A stretch of DNA of 64,000 bases from Billgrantia zhangzhouensis (lineage in GTDB: Bacteria; Pseudomonadota; Gammaproteobacteria; Pseudomonadales; Halomonadaceae): assembly GCF_021404465.1 (NCBI RefSeq), contig NZ_JABFTT010000011.1, positions 1-64,000 on the forward strand, written 5' to 3'. Of the stretch, positions 41,338-50,555 are shown piece by piece. Each line of letters starts with the position of its first letter. Positions within the stretch are counted from its first letter, which is position 1. The notes under the pieces are model-generated. The model had not been told where the DNA came from and made no database searches. It saw nothing but the letters and a program-made list of their open reading frames with translations. Both the position numbers and the translations under genes were made by a program.

Positions 41338-42816
41338 ATGTTTCCCGCTTTTACCCTTAGTTATTCCCGTCTGCCGGAGCGCTTCTACGAGCGCTTCGAG
41401 CCGGTACCCGTCCGCGAACCACGGCTGATCGCCTTCAACCGGCCGTTGGCGGAAGCGCTTGGTTTCGATCTGGCCGCCTTCGACGCCGAGGAGGCGGCGG
41501 TATGGTTTTCCGGCAACGTCGTGCCGCGTGGCGCGGAGCCACTGGCCCAGGCTTATGCGGGGCACCAGTTCGGCGGCTTCGTACCACGACTGGGCGACGG
41601 CCGTGCGGTACTGCTGGGTGAAGTGACCGACCGTGACGGCCGGCTGCGCGACATTCAGCTCAAGGGGGCCGGGCGCACGCCGTTCTCCCGTGGCGGAGAC
41701 GGGCGTGCGCCGCTGGGCCCGGTGCTGCGCGAGTACCTGGTCAGCGAGGCGATGCATGCCATGGACATCCCTTCTACTCGGGCACTCGCCGCAGTGACCA
41801 CCGGTGAGCACGTGGTGCGCGGCATTCCCGAGCTGGGTGCCATTCTCACCCGCGTAGCGGCCAGTCATATCCGCATTGGTACCTTCCAGTACTTCGCTGC
41901 CCGCGGCGACATCGACGGCGTGCGCGAATTGGCCGATCACGCCATCGAGCGGCATTATCCGGAACTCACGAAACGGAAGGGTGGCGAGCGCTACCTAGGG
42001 CTGCTGGAGTCGGTACAGGCGCGTCAGGCGGCGCTGGTCGCCAAGTGGATGGGGGTCGGCTTCATTCATGGTGTGATGAACACCGACAATACCTCGATCT
42101 CGGGTGAGACCATCGACTTCGGTCCCTGTGCCTTCATGGAGCAGTACGATCCGCAGATGGTGTTCAGCTCCATCGATGAAGGCGGTCGCTACGCCTATGC
42201 CAACCAGCCGTGGATTGCCCAGTGGAACCTGGCGCGGCTGGCCGAAACCCTGCTGCCGCTGATCGATGACGACACCGAGCGGGCGATCGAGCTTGCCACC
42301 GAACTGCTGCAGCGTTTTCCGGAGCGCTACGATGAGGAGTGGCTCGCGGTGATGCGGGCCAAGCTCGGCCTAGAACGGGCGCAGCCCGGCGACAAGGCGC
42401 TGGCCGAGGCGCTGCTGGCGATCATGCATCGGGGGCGTGCCGACTTCACCCTGACCTTCCGCCGCCTGGCGGACACCGCCGAGAATCGTGAGGCCGAAGC
42501 CTCGCTGATCGCGCTGTTCGAACGCCCGGAGGATATCGCTGGCTGGCTAGAGGATTGGCGCCAACGCTTGGCCCAGGATCTGTGGGCCGAAGATGAACGG
42601 GCTCGGCGGATGCGCCTGGCCAACCCGGCCTTCATCCCGCGTAACCATCGCGTGCAGCAGGCGCTGACCGCGGCCATGGACGAGAACGACTACGGTCCCT
42701 TCGAGACGCTGCTCGAAGTCATCACCCATCCCTTCGACGACCAGCCCGGACGCGAGGAGTACACGCGCCCGGCCGAGCCCACTGAGCGGGTGTTCCGCAC
42801 CTTCTGCGGAACATGA
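41338..42816 (+). CDS. selO: Protein adenylyltransferase SelO (YdiU/UPF0061 family)
   Basis: Pseudokinase-fold enzyme that transfers AMP from ATP to protein Ser/Thr/Tyr, linked to oxidative-stress responses. Family blocks: AYAGHQFGGFVPRLGDGRAV, QLKGAGRTPFSRGGDGRAPL, and the metal-binding GVMNTDNTSISGETIDFGP. 492 residues, with the C-terminal FRTFCGT ending; no selenocysteine codon. ATG 41338 lies 65 bases after the GntR stop. Single-gene unit with no functional link to its neighbours visible. Confidence 0.93.
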   Translation: MFPAFTLSYSRLPERFYERFEPVPVREPRLIAFNRPLAEALGFDLAAFDAEEAAVWFSGNVVPRGAEPLAQAYAGHQFGGFVPRLGDGRAVLLGEVTDRDGRLRDIQLKGAGRTPFSRGGDGRAPLGPVLREYLVSEAMHAMDIPSTRALAAVTTGEHVVRGIPELGAILTRVAASHIRIGTFQYFAARGDIDGVRELADHAIERHYPELTKRKGGERYLGLLESVQARQAALVAKWMGVGFIHGVMNTDNTSISGETIDFGPCAFMEQYDPQMVFSSIDEGGRYAYANQPWIAQWNLARLAETLLPLIDDDTERAIELATELLQRFPERYDEEWLAVMRAKLGLERAQPGDKALAEALLAIMHRGRADFTLTFRRLADTAENREAEASLIALFERPEDIAGWLEDWRQRLAQDLWAEDERARRMRLANPAFIPRNHRVQQALTAAMDENDYGPFETLLEVITHPFDDQPGREEYTRPAEPTERVFRTFCGT

Positions 42817-42835
42817 ACGGCTGTCCCGGCACGGA

Positions 42836-42964
42836 TCACACCAGTTCGCGCTGCTCCTTGCGCGCTGCGCGCCAATCGCGCAGCACCGCGCGGCAGATCA
42901 GCGCCAGCACCCCCAGGGTGAGGGCAGGCCAGATCAGGACATAGAAGCCATAGAGCATTGTCAT
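42836..42964 (-). CDS. Putative transporter small subunit, 42-residue membrane microprotein
   Basis: Short gene downstream of the sodium:solute symporter on the same strand. The peptide begins MTMLYGFYVLIWPALTLGVL, forming one hydrophobic helix, followed by a charged tail (LRDWRAARKEQRELV). A strong ribosome site (CAGGAGA seven bases before ATG 42964) and the spacing of 57 bases from the symporter stop support translation. Microproteins of this kind are repeatedly found next to sodium:solute symporters in related bacteria and are annotated as small transporter subunits; function is unproven. Confidence 0.75.
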   Translation of the reverse strand: MTMLYGFYVLIWPALTLGVLALICRAVLRDWRAARKEQRELV

Positions 42965-43021
42965 GTCGAATTCTCCTGCGGGGGCCGATCATCGGCCCTC
43001 CTGCATGTAGGTTGAGGGAGG

Positions 43022-44719
43022 TCAGCGTGGGATGGCCGCGTTGGCCGAAGCTGTCTGGTTGCCTTGCGTGACGGGTTCGGGCCGGGGTGTGTCGTAGTCG
43101 CCCACCTGTTCGCCAATGGTGGCGAAGTCGAAGTCCGGCTGACGGCTCATCAGGCTCATCACCACGCAGACCAGGGTGCTGGCGCCATAGGCGGTCAGCG
43201 AGGCCAACAGTACGGTGTACTCGTGCAGGAAGCCGGTGGCGAAGATCAGCATTGACACCAGCGCCAGCGCGGCGGCGATGAACCCGGCGATACGGCCCAG
43301 GAAGCCGAATACCATCAGGCCGATAATCACACCGCCACCGATGCTCGCCAGCAGCTCGAAGAACAGGCCGCTGGCACCGTCCAGAGGCAACAGCTCAAAG
43401 CGCGCCAGGCAGAACAGCACCATGGCCACCAGTACCGAGGTGGTAAAGGCCTGGTTGGTCACCCGGTTCCAGAAGCAACTGGCGATGACCGGAAAGACGA
43501 TGGCCCCCCATAGCGCGCCGACGAACACCAACATCACCAGTATATCCAGCGAGAAGCTGGCGAAGAGGATGCCCACCGCGGTGGCGACGATCATGGTCAG
43601 GCGACCGATCAACAGCATGCGCTTGGGATCTGCCTTGCCGCGAGCGATATTCTTGCCGTAGACGTCGGCCATCATGATCGCCGACAGTGCCGAGAGGTCG
43701 GAGTCGGCGGTGGAGGAGAGCGAACCGATCACCAGGATGAAGAACAGCGCGATGAACAGCGGCGGCAGATAGCTGGAAACCATCTGAGGGATCAGGTTGT
43801 TCATGTCGCCGCCCATGGGCTCGATCCCGAGGGTCAGCGCCATCAGCCCGATCATGCCCAGCCCGATGACGATGGCGCCGTAGCCGACAGTGGCGGTGAG
43901 GAAGGTCGGCTTGATATGTGCCTCGTTCACCGCGAACAGACGCTGGGAAATGGTCTGGTTGCCGATGGCGTAGGCCAGCACGGCGACGAAGAAGGGCGCG
44001 CCCTGGTTGAGGATGGCGTCCATGGAGAAGAAATTCGCCTGTTCGGCGGTGAGGTTGCTCAGGCCGGCCACGAGTTCGGTGGGGCCCCCCATGGCGAAAA
44101 ACACCGCTGGAATAATCACCACGGCGATGGCCATCAGTGCCACCAACTGGGCGAAGTCGGTCAATACCGAGGCGCGGAATCCGGACCAGAGGGTATAGAA
44201 CAGTACGCCAGTCCCGGCAATGATCACACCGGCCTGAAAGGAGAGCGGCGAGAGCACGGCGACGAGCGCTCCGGCGGCGGTGAAATTGACCATCAGGCTG
44301 ATGACGCTGCCCAGGACGTTGGAAAGGGCGAGGATCAACTGGCTGGAGGCGCCGTGCCGGGCATGGATGAGCTCTCCCAGGGTATGGGCATTAGGGGCGA
44401 GCTTGCGGAAGCGTCGGCCGAAGGGGTAGATGAACAGGATCATCAGCGCGCCCCACAGCCCATAGTGGATGGGACCCGAGACGCCGTAGGTATAGCCGGA
44501 AGTGGCGGCGGCATAGAAGGAGGCGGCCCAGATCCAGGTGGCCGTCATGCTTGCCGCGCCGATACCGAACCCCACCTGGTGATTGGAAACCATGAAGGCG
44601 TCGGCGTCCTCTTGCTTTTTGCCGATGCGAAGCGTCAATAGGTAGGTACCGCTGTAAAAGGCGAATAACAGCAGCAACACGGTCGGGATCGAGAATTGAT
44701 AGAGCGATTCGCTGTTCAA
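43022..44719 (-). CDS. Sodium:solute symporter family transporter (SSS)
   Basis: Secondary transporter of 565 residues with about 13-14 helices. Family marks: DADAFMVSNHQVGFGIGAAS (start of the first repeat), ATWIWAASFYAAATSGYTYG, SGFRASVLTDFAQLVALMAI and SLSSTADSDLSALSAIMMAD (sodium-site Ser region). C-terminal tail hydrophilic. It resembles the proline/urea-type branch, but the substrate cannot be assigned. Followed by the 42-residue microprotein in the same transcript. Confidence 0.9.
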   Translation of the reverse strand: MNSESLYQFSIPTVLLLLFAFYSGTYLLTLRIGKKQEDADAFMVSNHQVGFGIGAASMTATWIWAASFYAAATSGYTYGVSGPIHYGLWGALMILFIYPFGRRFRKLAPNAHTLGELIHARHGASSQLILALSNVLGSVISLMVNFTAAGALVAVLSPLSFQAGVIIAGTGVLFYTLWSGFRASVLTDFAQLVALMAIAVVIIPAVFFAMGGPTELVAGLSNLTAEQANFFSMDAILNQGAPFFVAVLAYAIGNQTISQRLFAVNEAHIKPTFLTATVGYGAIVIGLGMIGLMALTLGIEPMGGDMNNLIPQMVSSYLPPLFIALFFILVIGSLSSTADSDLSALSAIMMADVYGKNIARGKADPKRMLLIGRLTMIVATAVGILFASFSLDILVMLVFVGALWGAIVFPVIASCFWNRVTNQAFTTSVLVAMVLFCLARFELLPLDGASGLFFELLASIGGGVIIGLMVFGFLGRIAGFIAAALALVSMLIFATGFLHEYTVLLASLTAYGASTLVCVVMSLMSRQPDFDFATIGEQVGDYDTPRPEPVTQGNQTASANAAIPR

Positions 44720-45204
44720 GGGCAGTCCCCGGTAGATGAAACGGACACACCCGGGTAGGTCGAATCAGGCCGACTTGCCGGGCGCAGTGATGGAACTGGG
44801 AGATGCCATGCCAGAGGCGGGCCAGCGCGGCGCAGGCGGACACCGAGCGTGTTTCCGCTTCGGTGCGCTAGCGTGCGCTATGGGCGGACTCGGCAAGGCA
44901 AGGCCGCTGAAGAGGCGTTATCCCAGAGCGAAGAGGCTGGGTGGCGGGCGGCGCGGCATGCACCGGCCCTCGTCGGCATAGTGAGGCGACATGGATTCCC
45001 TTTCTATCGATGACGTCGACGACGGACAGTCGAAAGTGCCGGTGATCCAGTCTGCGTTCAGGCAAGACCAGGGTGTCCCGTGGCGGGACCTGTCAGGATC
45101 GATGGCAAGCGTTGTAACCCGATCCAAGGGGGCTCTACCCTACTGCCCCGTCGCGGAAAAGTCCAATTGGTGCCGAATGGGCATGCAATGGTGTCGAATT
45201 GACG
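44720..45204. other. Intergenic region, no gene recognised
   Basis: Nearly 500 bases between the symporter start and the hairpin at 45205. Several short frames are open on both strands, but none shows a ribosome site with a recognisable protein. The symporter promoter must be near 44730-44800, although I cannot point to a good -35/-10 pair. Confidence 0.5.
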
Positions 45205-45236
45205 CAAAGACGGCTGCGCTTGCGCAGCCGTCTTTG
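45205..45236 (-). terminator. Strong hairpin ending the LeuCD/TRAP operon
   Basis: Perfect 15-base stem: CAAAGACGGCTGCGC, loop TT, then GCGCAGCCGTCTTTG. It lies about 110 bases past the stop of the TRAP large permease gene on the minus strand. The stem includes short T runs (TCTTTG) but lacks a longer T tract. Likely intrinsic terminator for the five-gene operon. Confidence 0.6.
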
Positions 45237-45348
45237 TAAAGACCTTGGCTCTGGAGCCTGGTGTCGAGGCACCAGAGTCGACTTCCGGTCTGCCCCGTCC
45301 GATCATCTGCGCACTGCGTTTCAGCAGCGCAGCTGACCTGGGCCTGGC

Positions 45349-46662
45349 TCAGTTGATCATGCCGGGTAGCCAGGTAGCGATGCCGGGAAATACGATCAGG
45401 ATGGCCACCAGCAGCATCGAGCAAAGGATGTAGGGGATCGCTGCGGCGTAGATTTCGCGCATGCTGGTGCCCTGGGGCGCCACACCCTTCATGACGAACA
45501 GCAGCAGCCCCAGTGGCGGCGTGGAGAAGCTGATCTCGAGCGCCAGCAGCATGATGATACCGAACCAGATCGGGTCGAAGCCCAGCACCTGCGCCAGCGG
45601 GAAGAAAAACGGCACTGTCAGCATCATGATCGAGATCTGTTCCATGAAGGTGCCGAGCACCAGCAGCACGGCGAACATCGCCAACAGCATCAGGATCGGC
45701 GCCAGGTCGAAACTGGTGGCCCACTGGATCAACCCGCTGGAAGCGCCCGAGAAGGCCAACAGTTGGCTGAAGGTGGCCGAGCCGAACACGATCAGGTAGG
45801 CCATTAGCGTGACCTTCAGCGCGCCGATCACCGAGAGCTTGAATGCCTCCCAAGTCATGCAGCGAAAGATCACCGCCAGCACGATGGCGCCCAGGGCACC
45901 GAATGCTGCCGCTTCGGAGGGCGTGGCGAAGCCCATTAGCATCAAGGCGACGATGATTGCCATCACGCTGATCATTGGCAGAATATCGGTCATCACCAAC
46001 AGCAGTTTCTGCTTCAGCGGCACCGGATCGAGCTCGTAGTTGGGGGCCGCGCTCGGGTCGATCCGGGTCTGGATCCAGATGGTGGCCATGTAGAGTCCGG
46101 CCAGTACCAATCCCGGCATGATGCCGGCGATCAGCAGCGCACCGATATCGACCTTGGCCAGGGTGGCCAGCAGCACCGCCAGCGCCGAGGGGGGAATAAT
46201 GATGGCCAGACCTCCGGTGCCGAGTATCGGGCCGATGGCCATGCGCTTGTGGTAGCCGCGGCGCTCCATCTCCGGTACCAGCAGCGAGCCCATCAGCGCA
46301 GTAGAGCCCATCGACGAGCCGCTGAGGGTCGAAAAGCCGGTGCCGCCCACCACGGTGACGTAGGAGAGCCGCCCCGGCACCTTGCCCATCAACTGATCGA
46401 TGGCGTTGAACATACGCATGCCGAGGCCGGTGCGGAAGAACAGCTCACCCATCAGCAGAAACAGAGGGATCGGCACCAGGTTGAAGCTGGAAAGCGCGCC
46501 GAAACCGTTGTTGAGCAACTGGATGAGGCCGTTCTGACCGCCCATGAAATGCCAGGCGCCGATGACGTTGGCGGCAAGGAAAGCCAGGGCGATGGGTGTG
46601 CCGATGGCCATGAAGCCAAGGATCAGGGCCAGTAGAAAGGCCAGGGCCAGATACCATTCCAT
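45349..46662 (-). CDS. TRAP transporter large permease, DctM type (LeuCD-linked)
   Basis: Twelve-helix TRAP permease, 437 residues. Segments FSTLSGSSMGSTALMGSLLV, GTGGLAIIIPPSALAVLLAT and STPPLGLLLFVMKGVAPQGT are diagnostic. Start ATG 46662 overlaps the stop of the small permease gene. It is the last gene of the operon LeuC-LeuD-DctP-DctQ-DctM. Its cargo is unknown; linkage to a hydratase and, divergently, to amide-hydrolysing enzymes suggests a carboxylate, or an imide or amide acid. Confidence 0.92.
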   Translation of the reverse strand: MEWYLALAFLLALILGFMAIGTPIALAFLAANVIGAWHFMGGQNGLIQLLNNGFGALSSFNLVPIPLFLLMGELFFRTGLGMRMFNAIDQLMGKVPGRLSYVTVVGGTGFSTLSGSSMGSTALMGSLLVPEMERRGYHKRMAIGPILGTGGLAIIIPPSALAVLLATLAKVDIGALLIAGIMPGLVLAGLYMATIWIQTRIDPSAAPNYELDPVPLKQKLLLVMTDILPMISVMAIIVALMLMGFATPSEAAAFGALGAIVLAVIFRCMTWEAFKLSVIGALKVTLMAYLIVFGSATFSQLLAFSGASSGLIQWATSFDLAPILMLLAMFAVLLVLGTFMEQISIMMLTVPFFFPLAQVLGFDPIWFGIIMLLALEISFSTPPLGLLLFVMKGVAPQGTSMREIYAAAIPYILCSMLLVAILIVFPGIATWLPGMIN

Positions 46663-47168
46663 TATTCCTTGACCCCCGCTTCGCCGCTATGAAGGATGTC
46701 CCGCCCGATGACGAAGCGGGCGAATTCGATGGCCATCAGGGAGAAGCACACCGGATAGGCGATGGTGAGTATCCACTTCGGCACGAAGAAGGCGCGTACG
46801 TCGTAGTCGTTGCGCGCGAGATTCATTGACACCAGATCGTAACCCTTCCACGCCAGTACCACGCAGACCGCCACGCACAGCAGGGCGACCAGGCGGCTCA
46901 GCACCTGCAGGGCCAGCGGCGGCAGGATCGAGGTGAGCAGCTCGATGTGCACGTGGCCCTTGTGGCGGACCAGCCACGGCGCGCCCAGCAGGGTGAGATA
47001 GAACATGGCGTACTCGGTGGAGAGGAAGAACCACGCCGAGGGTTGCAGGCCCAGGTTGCGGATCATCACGGAGAGCACGATGGCGATCATCAGCCATACC
47101 AGCATGACGGCGGCGGCGAGGGCCATGCCATTGAGCAGCAGCAGGTAAGCACGACTGGCGTAACGCAT
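46662..47168 (-). CDS. TRAP transporter small permease, DctQ type (LeuCD-linked)
   Basis: Four-helix accessory TRAP subunit, 168 residues from ATG 47168. Helices around AYLLLLNGMALAAAVMLVWL, FFLSTEYAMFYLTLLGAPWL and VLSRLVALLCVAVCVVLAWK; RHKGHVHIELL matches the DctQ loop. An in-frame start further upstream (47222) would give an atypical proline-rich leader and is not favoured. It overlaps the large permease start. Confidence 0.88.
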   Translation of the reverse strand: MRYASRAYLLLLNGMALAAAVMLVWLMIAIVLSVMIRNLGLQPSAWFFLSTEYAMFYLTLLGAPWLVRHKGHVHIELLTSILPPLALQVLSRLVALLCVAVCVVLAWKGYDLVSMNLARNDYDVRAFFVPKWILTIAYPVCFSLMAIEFARFVIGRDILHSGEAGVKE

Positions 47169-47242
47169 AGAAAATCCCCGGGAAGGTAGGGGCGAAACCA
47201 CTATGGGAGTCGGGCCGGCCATCGGGAGGCCGGCCGCCTTGT

Positions 47243-48244
47243 TTACAGGTCGTTGAACTTCTCGATCAGCTCATCGTAGTGCTTCAAGCCCATGGGATGG
47301 CGTTCCATCTGGCGGCGCATGCGCTCCCAGGTGGCCTCACGGGCGGCCTCGGAGAAACGTTCGGCGGCCTCGCCTTCCAGGCGGAAGACCTGCATGCCGT
47401 CGGCTTCCAGCTCGGCTTGCTGCTCCTGGGCCAGCATCTCGAAACGTTCGGCACTCTCTCGCTCGTGCTCGATCGCCACTTCCTGCAGGATCTCGCGGGC
47501 TTCCTCACTCAGGCCATTCCAGCTATCGAGGTTGACGATCACACCCATGTCGGTGGAGAAGACATCGGGATCGATGCGGTAGTTGAGGAAGCGATCCCAG
47601 TTGAGGTCCTGCAGGCCGATCTGGGTCCAGCCAGTGGCGTTGACTATGTTGCGCTCCAGCGCCGAGTAGACGTCGGTGGTCGGCAGGCTGATCGGCTGGG
47701 CGCCGAGATAGTCCTGGAAGAAGGCATCGTAGACCGGGTTGCTGCGCAGCGTCAGGCCGGAAACGCTGAGGTTGCCCTCGCCGTCGAGACGCGGCTCGTT
47801 GATGGTGTAGAGGTTGTAGCTCACGCCGCTGTCGAACCAGCCTAGGTAGTAGACCCCCATTTTCTCCTGGTGGATCCGGTTGAGCAGGTCGATGCCGCCG
47901 TTCTCGCGGGCATGGATGGCGTTGGTGTTGGAGGCCACCATGGCATCGCGCTCGGGTACGGTGCCGGCGTAGAAGCTCGCCGCGGTGTAAGCCATGTCGA
48001 CCACGCTGTTACGCACGGCGTCGGGCTGCTCGGAGAGCCCGATCACCTCGGGACCGCCGCGTACCTCGATCCGTACCACGCCTTCACCGCGCTCGTTTAC
48101 CTTGTCGACGAACTCGAGGAAGCTCTGGGTATAGATCAGCGACGGTGGGAATGCGTGAACGGCGGTGATGCGGTCCTCGGCCAGGGCATGGCCGGTAGCC
48201 ACCAGGGCGGCAAGACCGAGAGAAGCGATAAGTGGTTTGTTCAT
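47243..48244 (-). CDS. TRAP transporter solute-binding protein, DctP family (LeuCD-linked)
   Basis: Periplasmic binding protein, 333 residues from ATG 48244. Signal peptide MNKPLIASLGLAALVATGHA (cleavage near residue 22). Family core: AVHAFPPSLIYTQSFLEFVD, GLTLRSNPVYDAFFQDYLGA, LPTTDVYSALERNIVNATGW. The arginine in LTLRSNPVYD corresponds to the carboxylate-contacting residue of many DctP proteins, suggesting an organic acid ligand. It begins 70 bases after the LeuD stop. Confidence 0.9.
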   Translation of the reverse strand: MNKPLIASLGLAALVATGHALAEDRITAVHAFPPSLIYTQSFLEFVDKVNERGEGVVRIEVRGGPEVIGLSEQPDAVRNSVVDMAYTAASFYAGTVPERDAMVASNTNAIHARENGGIDLLNRIHQEKMGVYYLGWFDSGVSYNLYTINEPRLDGEGNLSVSGLTLRSNPVYDAFFQDYLGAQPISLPTTDVYSALERNIVNATGWTQIGLQDLNWDRFLNYRIDPDVFSTDMGVIVNLDSWNGLSEEAREILQEVAIEHERESAERFEMLAQEQQAELEADGMQVFRLEGEAAERFSEAAREATWERMRRQMERHPMGLKHYDELIEKFNDL

Positions 48245-48314
48245 GGTTGTTCTCCTTGTGACAGCAGTGTTCGTGTTGTGGCTTGTCATATACCCCGTGC
48301 CGCGGTCGTCGGTG

Positions 48315-48950
48315 TCAGCTCCGCGTGATGATTTTCGTCACGGGTGTTGCCTTTAGCCAGGGGCGTTGGTTTGCGTAGTCGCCAGCGAAGCGCTGGATGG
48401 CCTGGGCGTGCTGGCGGGTCATGTCGATGTCGTCCCAGCCGTTGAGCAGCTTGGTGCGCCAGGTCGGGGCAATGGTGAAGGCCACGCTCAGCTCGCCGGT
48501 GCTGATGCGCTGCGTTTCGAGATCGACGTGCAGCGTGCCCGGGGCGTCGCCTAGTGCCGTGAGCAGGGCCTCGGCATCCGCCTCGCTGACTGTGGCCGGC
48601 AGCAGGCCGTTGTTGACCGCGTTGGAAGCGAAGATGTCGCCGAAGCTCGGCGCGATCACGCAGCGCAAGCCGAAGTCCACCAGTGCATAGACGGCAGCCT
48701 CCCGTGAGGAGCCGGCGCCGAAGTTGCGTCGTGCCACCAGGGTTTTCGCCTGTGTCGCCTGCGGATGGTTGAGGATGAACGTCTCGACCGGCCGGCCGCT
48801 TTCGTCGTGGCGCAGGTCGTGGAGCAGGAAGCGCCCGTAACCGACGCTGCGCGGCTCCTTCATGAAACGGGCTGGAATCAGTTGGTCAGTGTCCACGTTG
48901 GCCAGCGGCAGCGGGCAGGCCGGGGCGTCGATGATCTTGATCGGTTCCAT
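48315..48950 (-). CDS. Aconitase-superfamily hydratase small subunit (LeuD-like)
   Basis: Swivelling small subunit of a two-subunit [4Fe-4S] hydro-lyase, 211 residues. Family signature ANVDTDQLIPARFMKEPRS, then RNFGAGSSREAAVYALVDFG with the substrate-binding SSRE loop, and IAPSFGDIFASNAVNNGLLP. Clearly LeuD type. Its setting (TRAP importer and divergent amidase/lyase genes, with no leuA or leuB) argues for a catabolic role such as hydration of maleate, citraconate or dimethylmaleate, for which LeuCD-type enzymes are known. 13 bases downstream of the large subunit gene. Confidence 0.9.
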   Translation of the reverse strand: MEPIKIIDAPACPLPLANVDTDQLIPARFMKEPRSVGYGRFLLHDLRHDESGRPVETFILNHPQATQAKTLVARRNFGAGSSREAAVYALVDFGLRCVIAPSFGDIFASNAVNNGLLPATVSEADAEALLTALGDAPGTLHVDLETQRISTGELSVAFTIAPTWRTKLLNGWDDIDMTRQHAQAIQRFAGDYANQRPWLKATPVTKIITRS

Positions 48951-48963
48951 CACTCGGCTCCTG

Positions 48964-50361
48964 TCACAACTGGCGTACGTCGGCCAGGCGGCCGGTGACG
49001 GCCGCTGCGGCCACCATCGCCGGCGACATCAGGTGGGTCCTGGCGCCTGGCCCCTGGCGGCCCTTGAAGTTGCGGTTGGTGGTAGAGGCGCAGCGCTCGC
49101 CGGCCGGCACTAGGTCGCCGTTCATGCCCACGCACATGGAGCAGCCGGATTCACGCCACTCCAGGCCCGCCTCGCGAAACACAGCGTCGAGCCCCTCGGC
49201 CTCTGCCTGATGTTTCACTTGGGTGGAACCGGGCGAGACGATGCCCGGTACCTTGCTGCGGTGTCCTTTCAACACATCGGCGGCGGCGCGTAGGTCCTCC
49301 AAGCGGGCGTTGGTGCAGGAACCGATGAAGACCCGGTCGATGGCGATATCGGTGAGCTGTTGGCCGGGTGCGAGGCCCATGTAGTCGAGGCTGTCGCGAA
49401 CTTGCCGGGCCCGAGCGAGATCTTCGATATGCGCTGGGTCGGGTATGCGGGCGTCGATGGGCAGGGCCTCCTCGGGGGAGACTCCCCAGGTCACGGTGGG
49501 GGCGATCTCGCTGGCGGCCAGTGTCACTTCGCGGTCGAAGCGGGCATCGGCGTCGCTTTTCAACGTCTGCCAGTAGGCCTGTGCCTGTTCCCAGCATTCT
49601 CCTCGGGGGGCGAAGGGGCGATTGCGCAGATAGGCGGAGGTGGTCTCGTCAGGAGCGATCATGCCGCAACGGGCGCCGCCCTCGATGGTGAGATTGCATA
49701 GGGTCAGGCGCGCTTCCATCGACAGACTGCGGATGGCACTGCCGGCGTACTCGATGGCATGACCGCGGGCGCCGTCGGCGCCGAGCCGGGCTATCCAGGT
49801 CAGCGCGATATCCTTGGCAGTGATGCCAGAGGATAGCTCACCCTCGACGGTCAGGCGCATCTGCTTCGGGCGGCTCTGCCACAGGGTCTGCGTCGCCAGC
49901 ACGTGGGCCACCTCCGAGGCGCCGATGCCGAAGGCGATGCTGCCGAAGGCGCCGTGGGTGGAGGTGTGACTGTCGCCGCAAACCATCAGCAGCCCTGGCT
50001 GAGTCAGGCCCTGCTCGGGACCAAGCACGTGAACGATACCCTGGCGCGGATCGTCGAGGCCGAACAGGGGGATGCCATGCTCGCGTGTATTGTCCGTGAG
50101 CTGCTCGATCATGCTGCGCACCTTGGCGTCGCCGATGGCATCGAGGCGGCGGGTCAGGGTAGGCACGTAGTGATCCGCGATGCCGAACGTCAGGTCGGGG
50201 CGGGCCACACCCAGGCCGCGATCGCGTAGCTTGTTGAAGGCATGGAAGGAGCCTTCGTGCACGAAGTGGCGGTCGATCCAAAGCAGGCTCTGGCCGCTTT
50301 CGCTACGCAGGATTTCGTGGGCGTCCCACACCTTGTCGAACAGGGTCGTTGGCATTGTCAT
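48964..50361 (-). CDS. Aconitase-superfamily hydratase large subunit (LeuC-like)
   Basis: Catalytic large subunit, 465 residues. VCGDSHTSTHGAFGSIAFGI holds the first cluster Cys; VFIGSCTNARLEDLRAAADV the second; ESGCSMCVGMNGD the third, so the [4Fe-4S] site is complete. SPGSTQVKHQAEAEG and the FKGRQGPGARTHLMSPAM substrate loop are LeuC-like. The genomic context suggests a paralogue of the leucine-pathway enzyme acting on a catabolic cis-unsaturated diacid. First gene of the five-gene operon; its control region holds two AATGTATT repeats. Confidence 0.9.
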   Translation of the reverse strand: MTMPTTLFDKVWDAHEILRSESGQSLLWIDRHFVHEGSFHAFNKLRDRGLGVARPDLTFGIADHYVPTLTRRLDAIGDAKVRSMIEQLTDNTREHGIPLFGLDDPRQGIVHVLGPEQGLTQPGLLMVCGDSHTSTHGAFGSIAFGIGASEVAHVLATQTLWQSRPKQMRLTVEGELSSGITAKDIALTWIARLGADGARGHAIEYAGSAIRSLSMEARLTLCNLTIEGGARCGMIAPDETTSAYLRNRPFAPRGECWEQAQAYWQTLKSDADARFDREVTLAASEIAPTVTWGVSPEEALPIDARIPDPAHIEDLARARQVRDSLDYMGLAPGQQLTDIAIDRVFIGSCTNARLEDLRAAADVLKGHRSKVPGIVSPGSTQVKHQAEAEGLDAVFREAGLEWRESGCSMCVGMNGDLVPAGERCASTTNRNFKGRQGPGARTHLMSPAMVAAAAVTGRLADVRQL

Positions 50362-50555
50362 GTCGATCGCTTACCGAAGCTGCATCTCGCGTGGGCGTCG
50401 TCGCGCCGCTCGTCTTGCTCTGATTGCCAGTGGCTATACAACGGGTTCATATATCAATCTTCCATACAACTATCCTAGATATATGGCACAGGTCAAATGT
50501 ATTTTTTGTTCTTGTTAAAATGTATTAAAAATAGAACAAATTGGCTTGGCTGTAC
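50362..50555. promoter_or_regulatory. Control region of LeuC-LeuD-TRAP operon
   Basis: AT-rich spacer with two direct AATGTATT octamers (50496-50503 and 50519-50526, 23 bases apart) and a CATATAT ... ATATATG inverted arrangement near 50450-50485. AATGTATT also starts the palindrome at 51437-51456 in the other control region of the locus, suggesting one regulator for both operons. Confidence 0.5.

Noticed and set aside
44991..45239. Small plus-strand frame before the hairpin at 45205
   Set aside because: No ribosome site or recognisable protein; it runs through the terminator stem.
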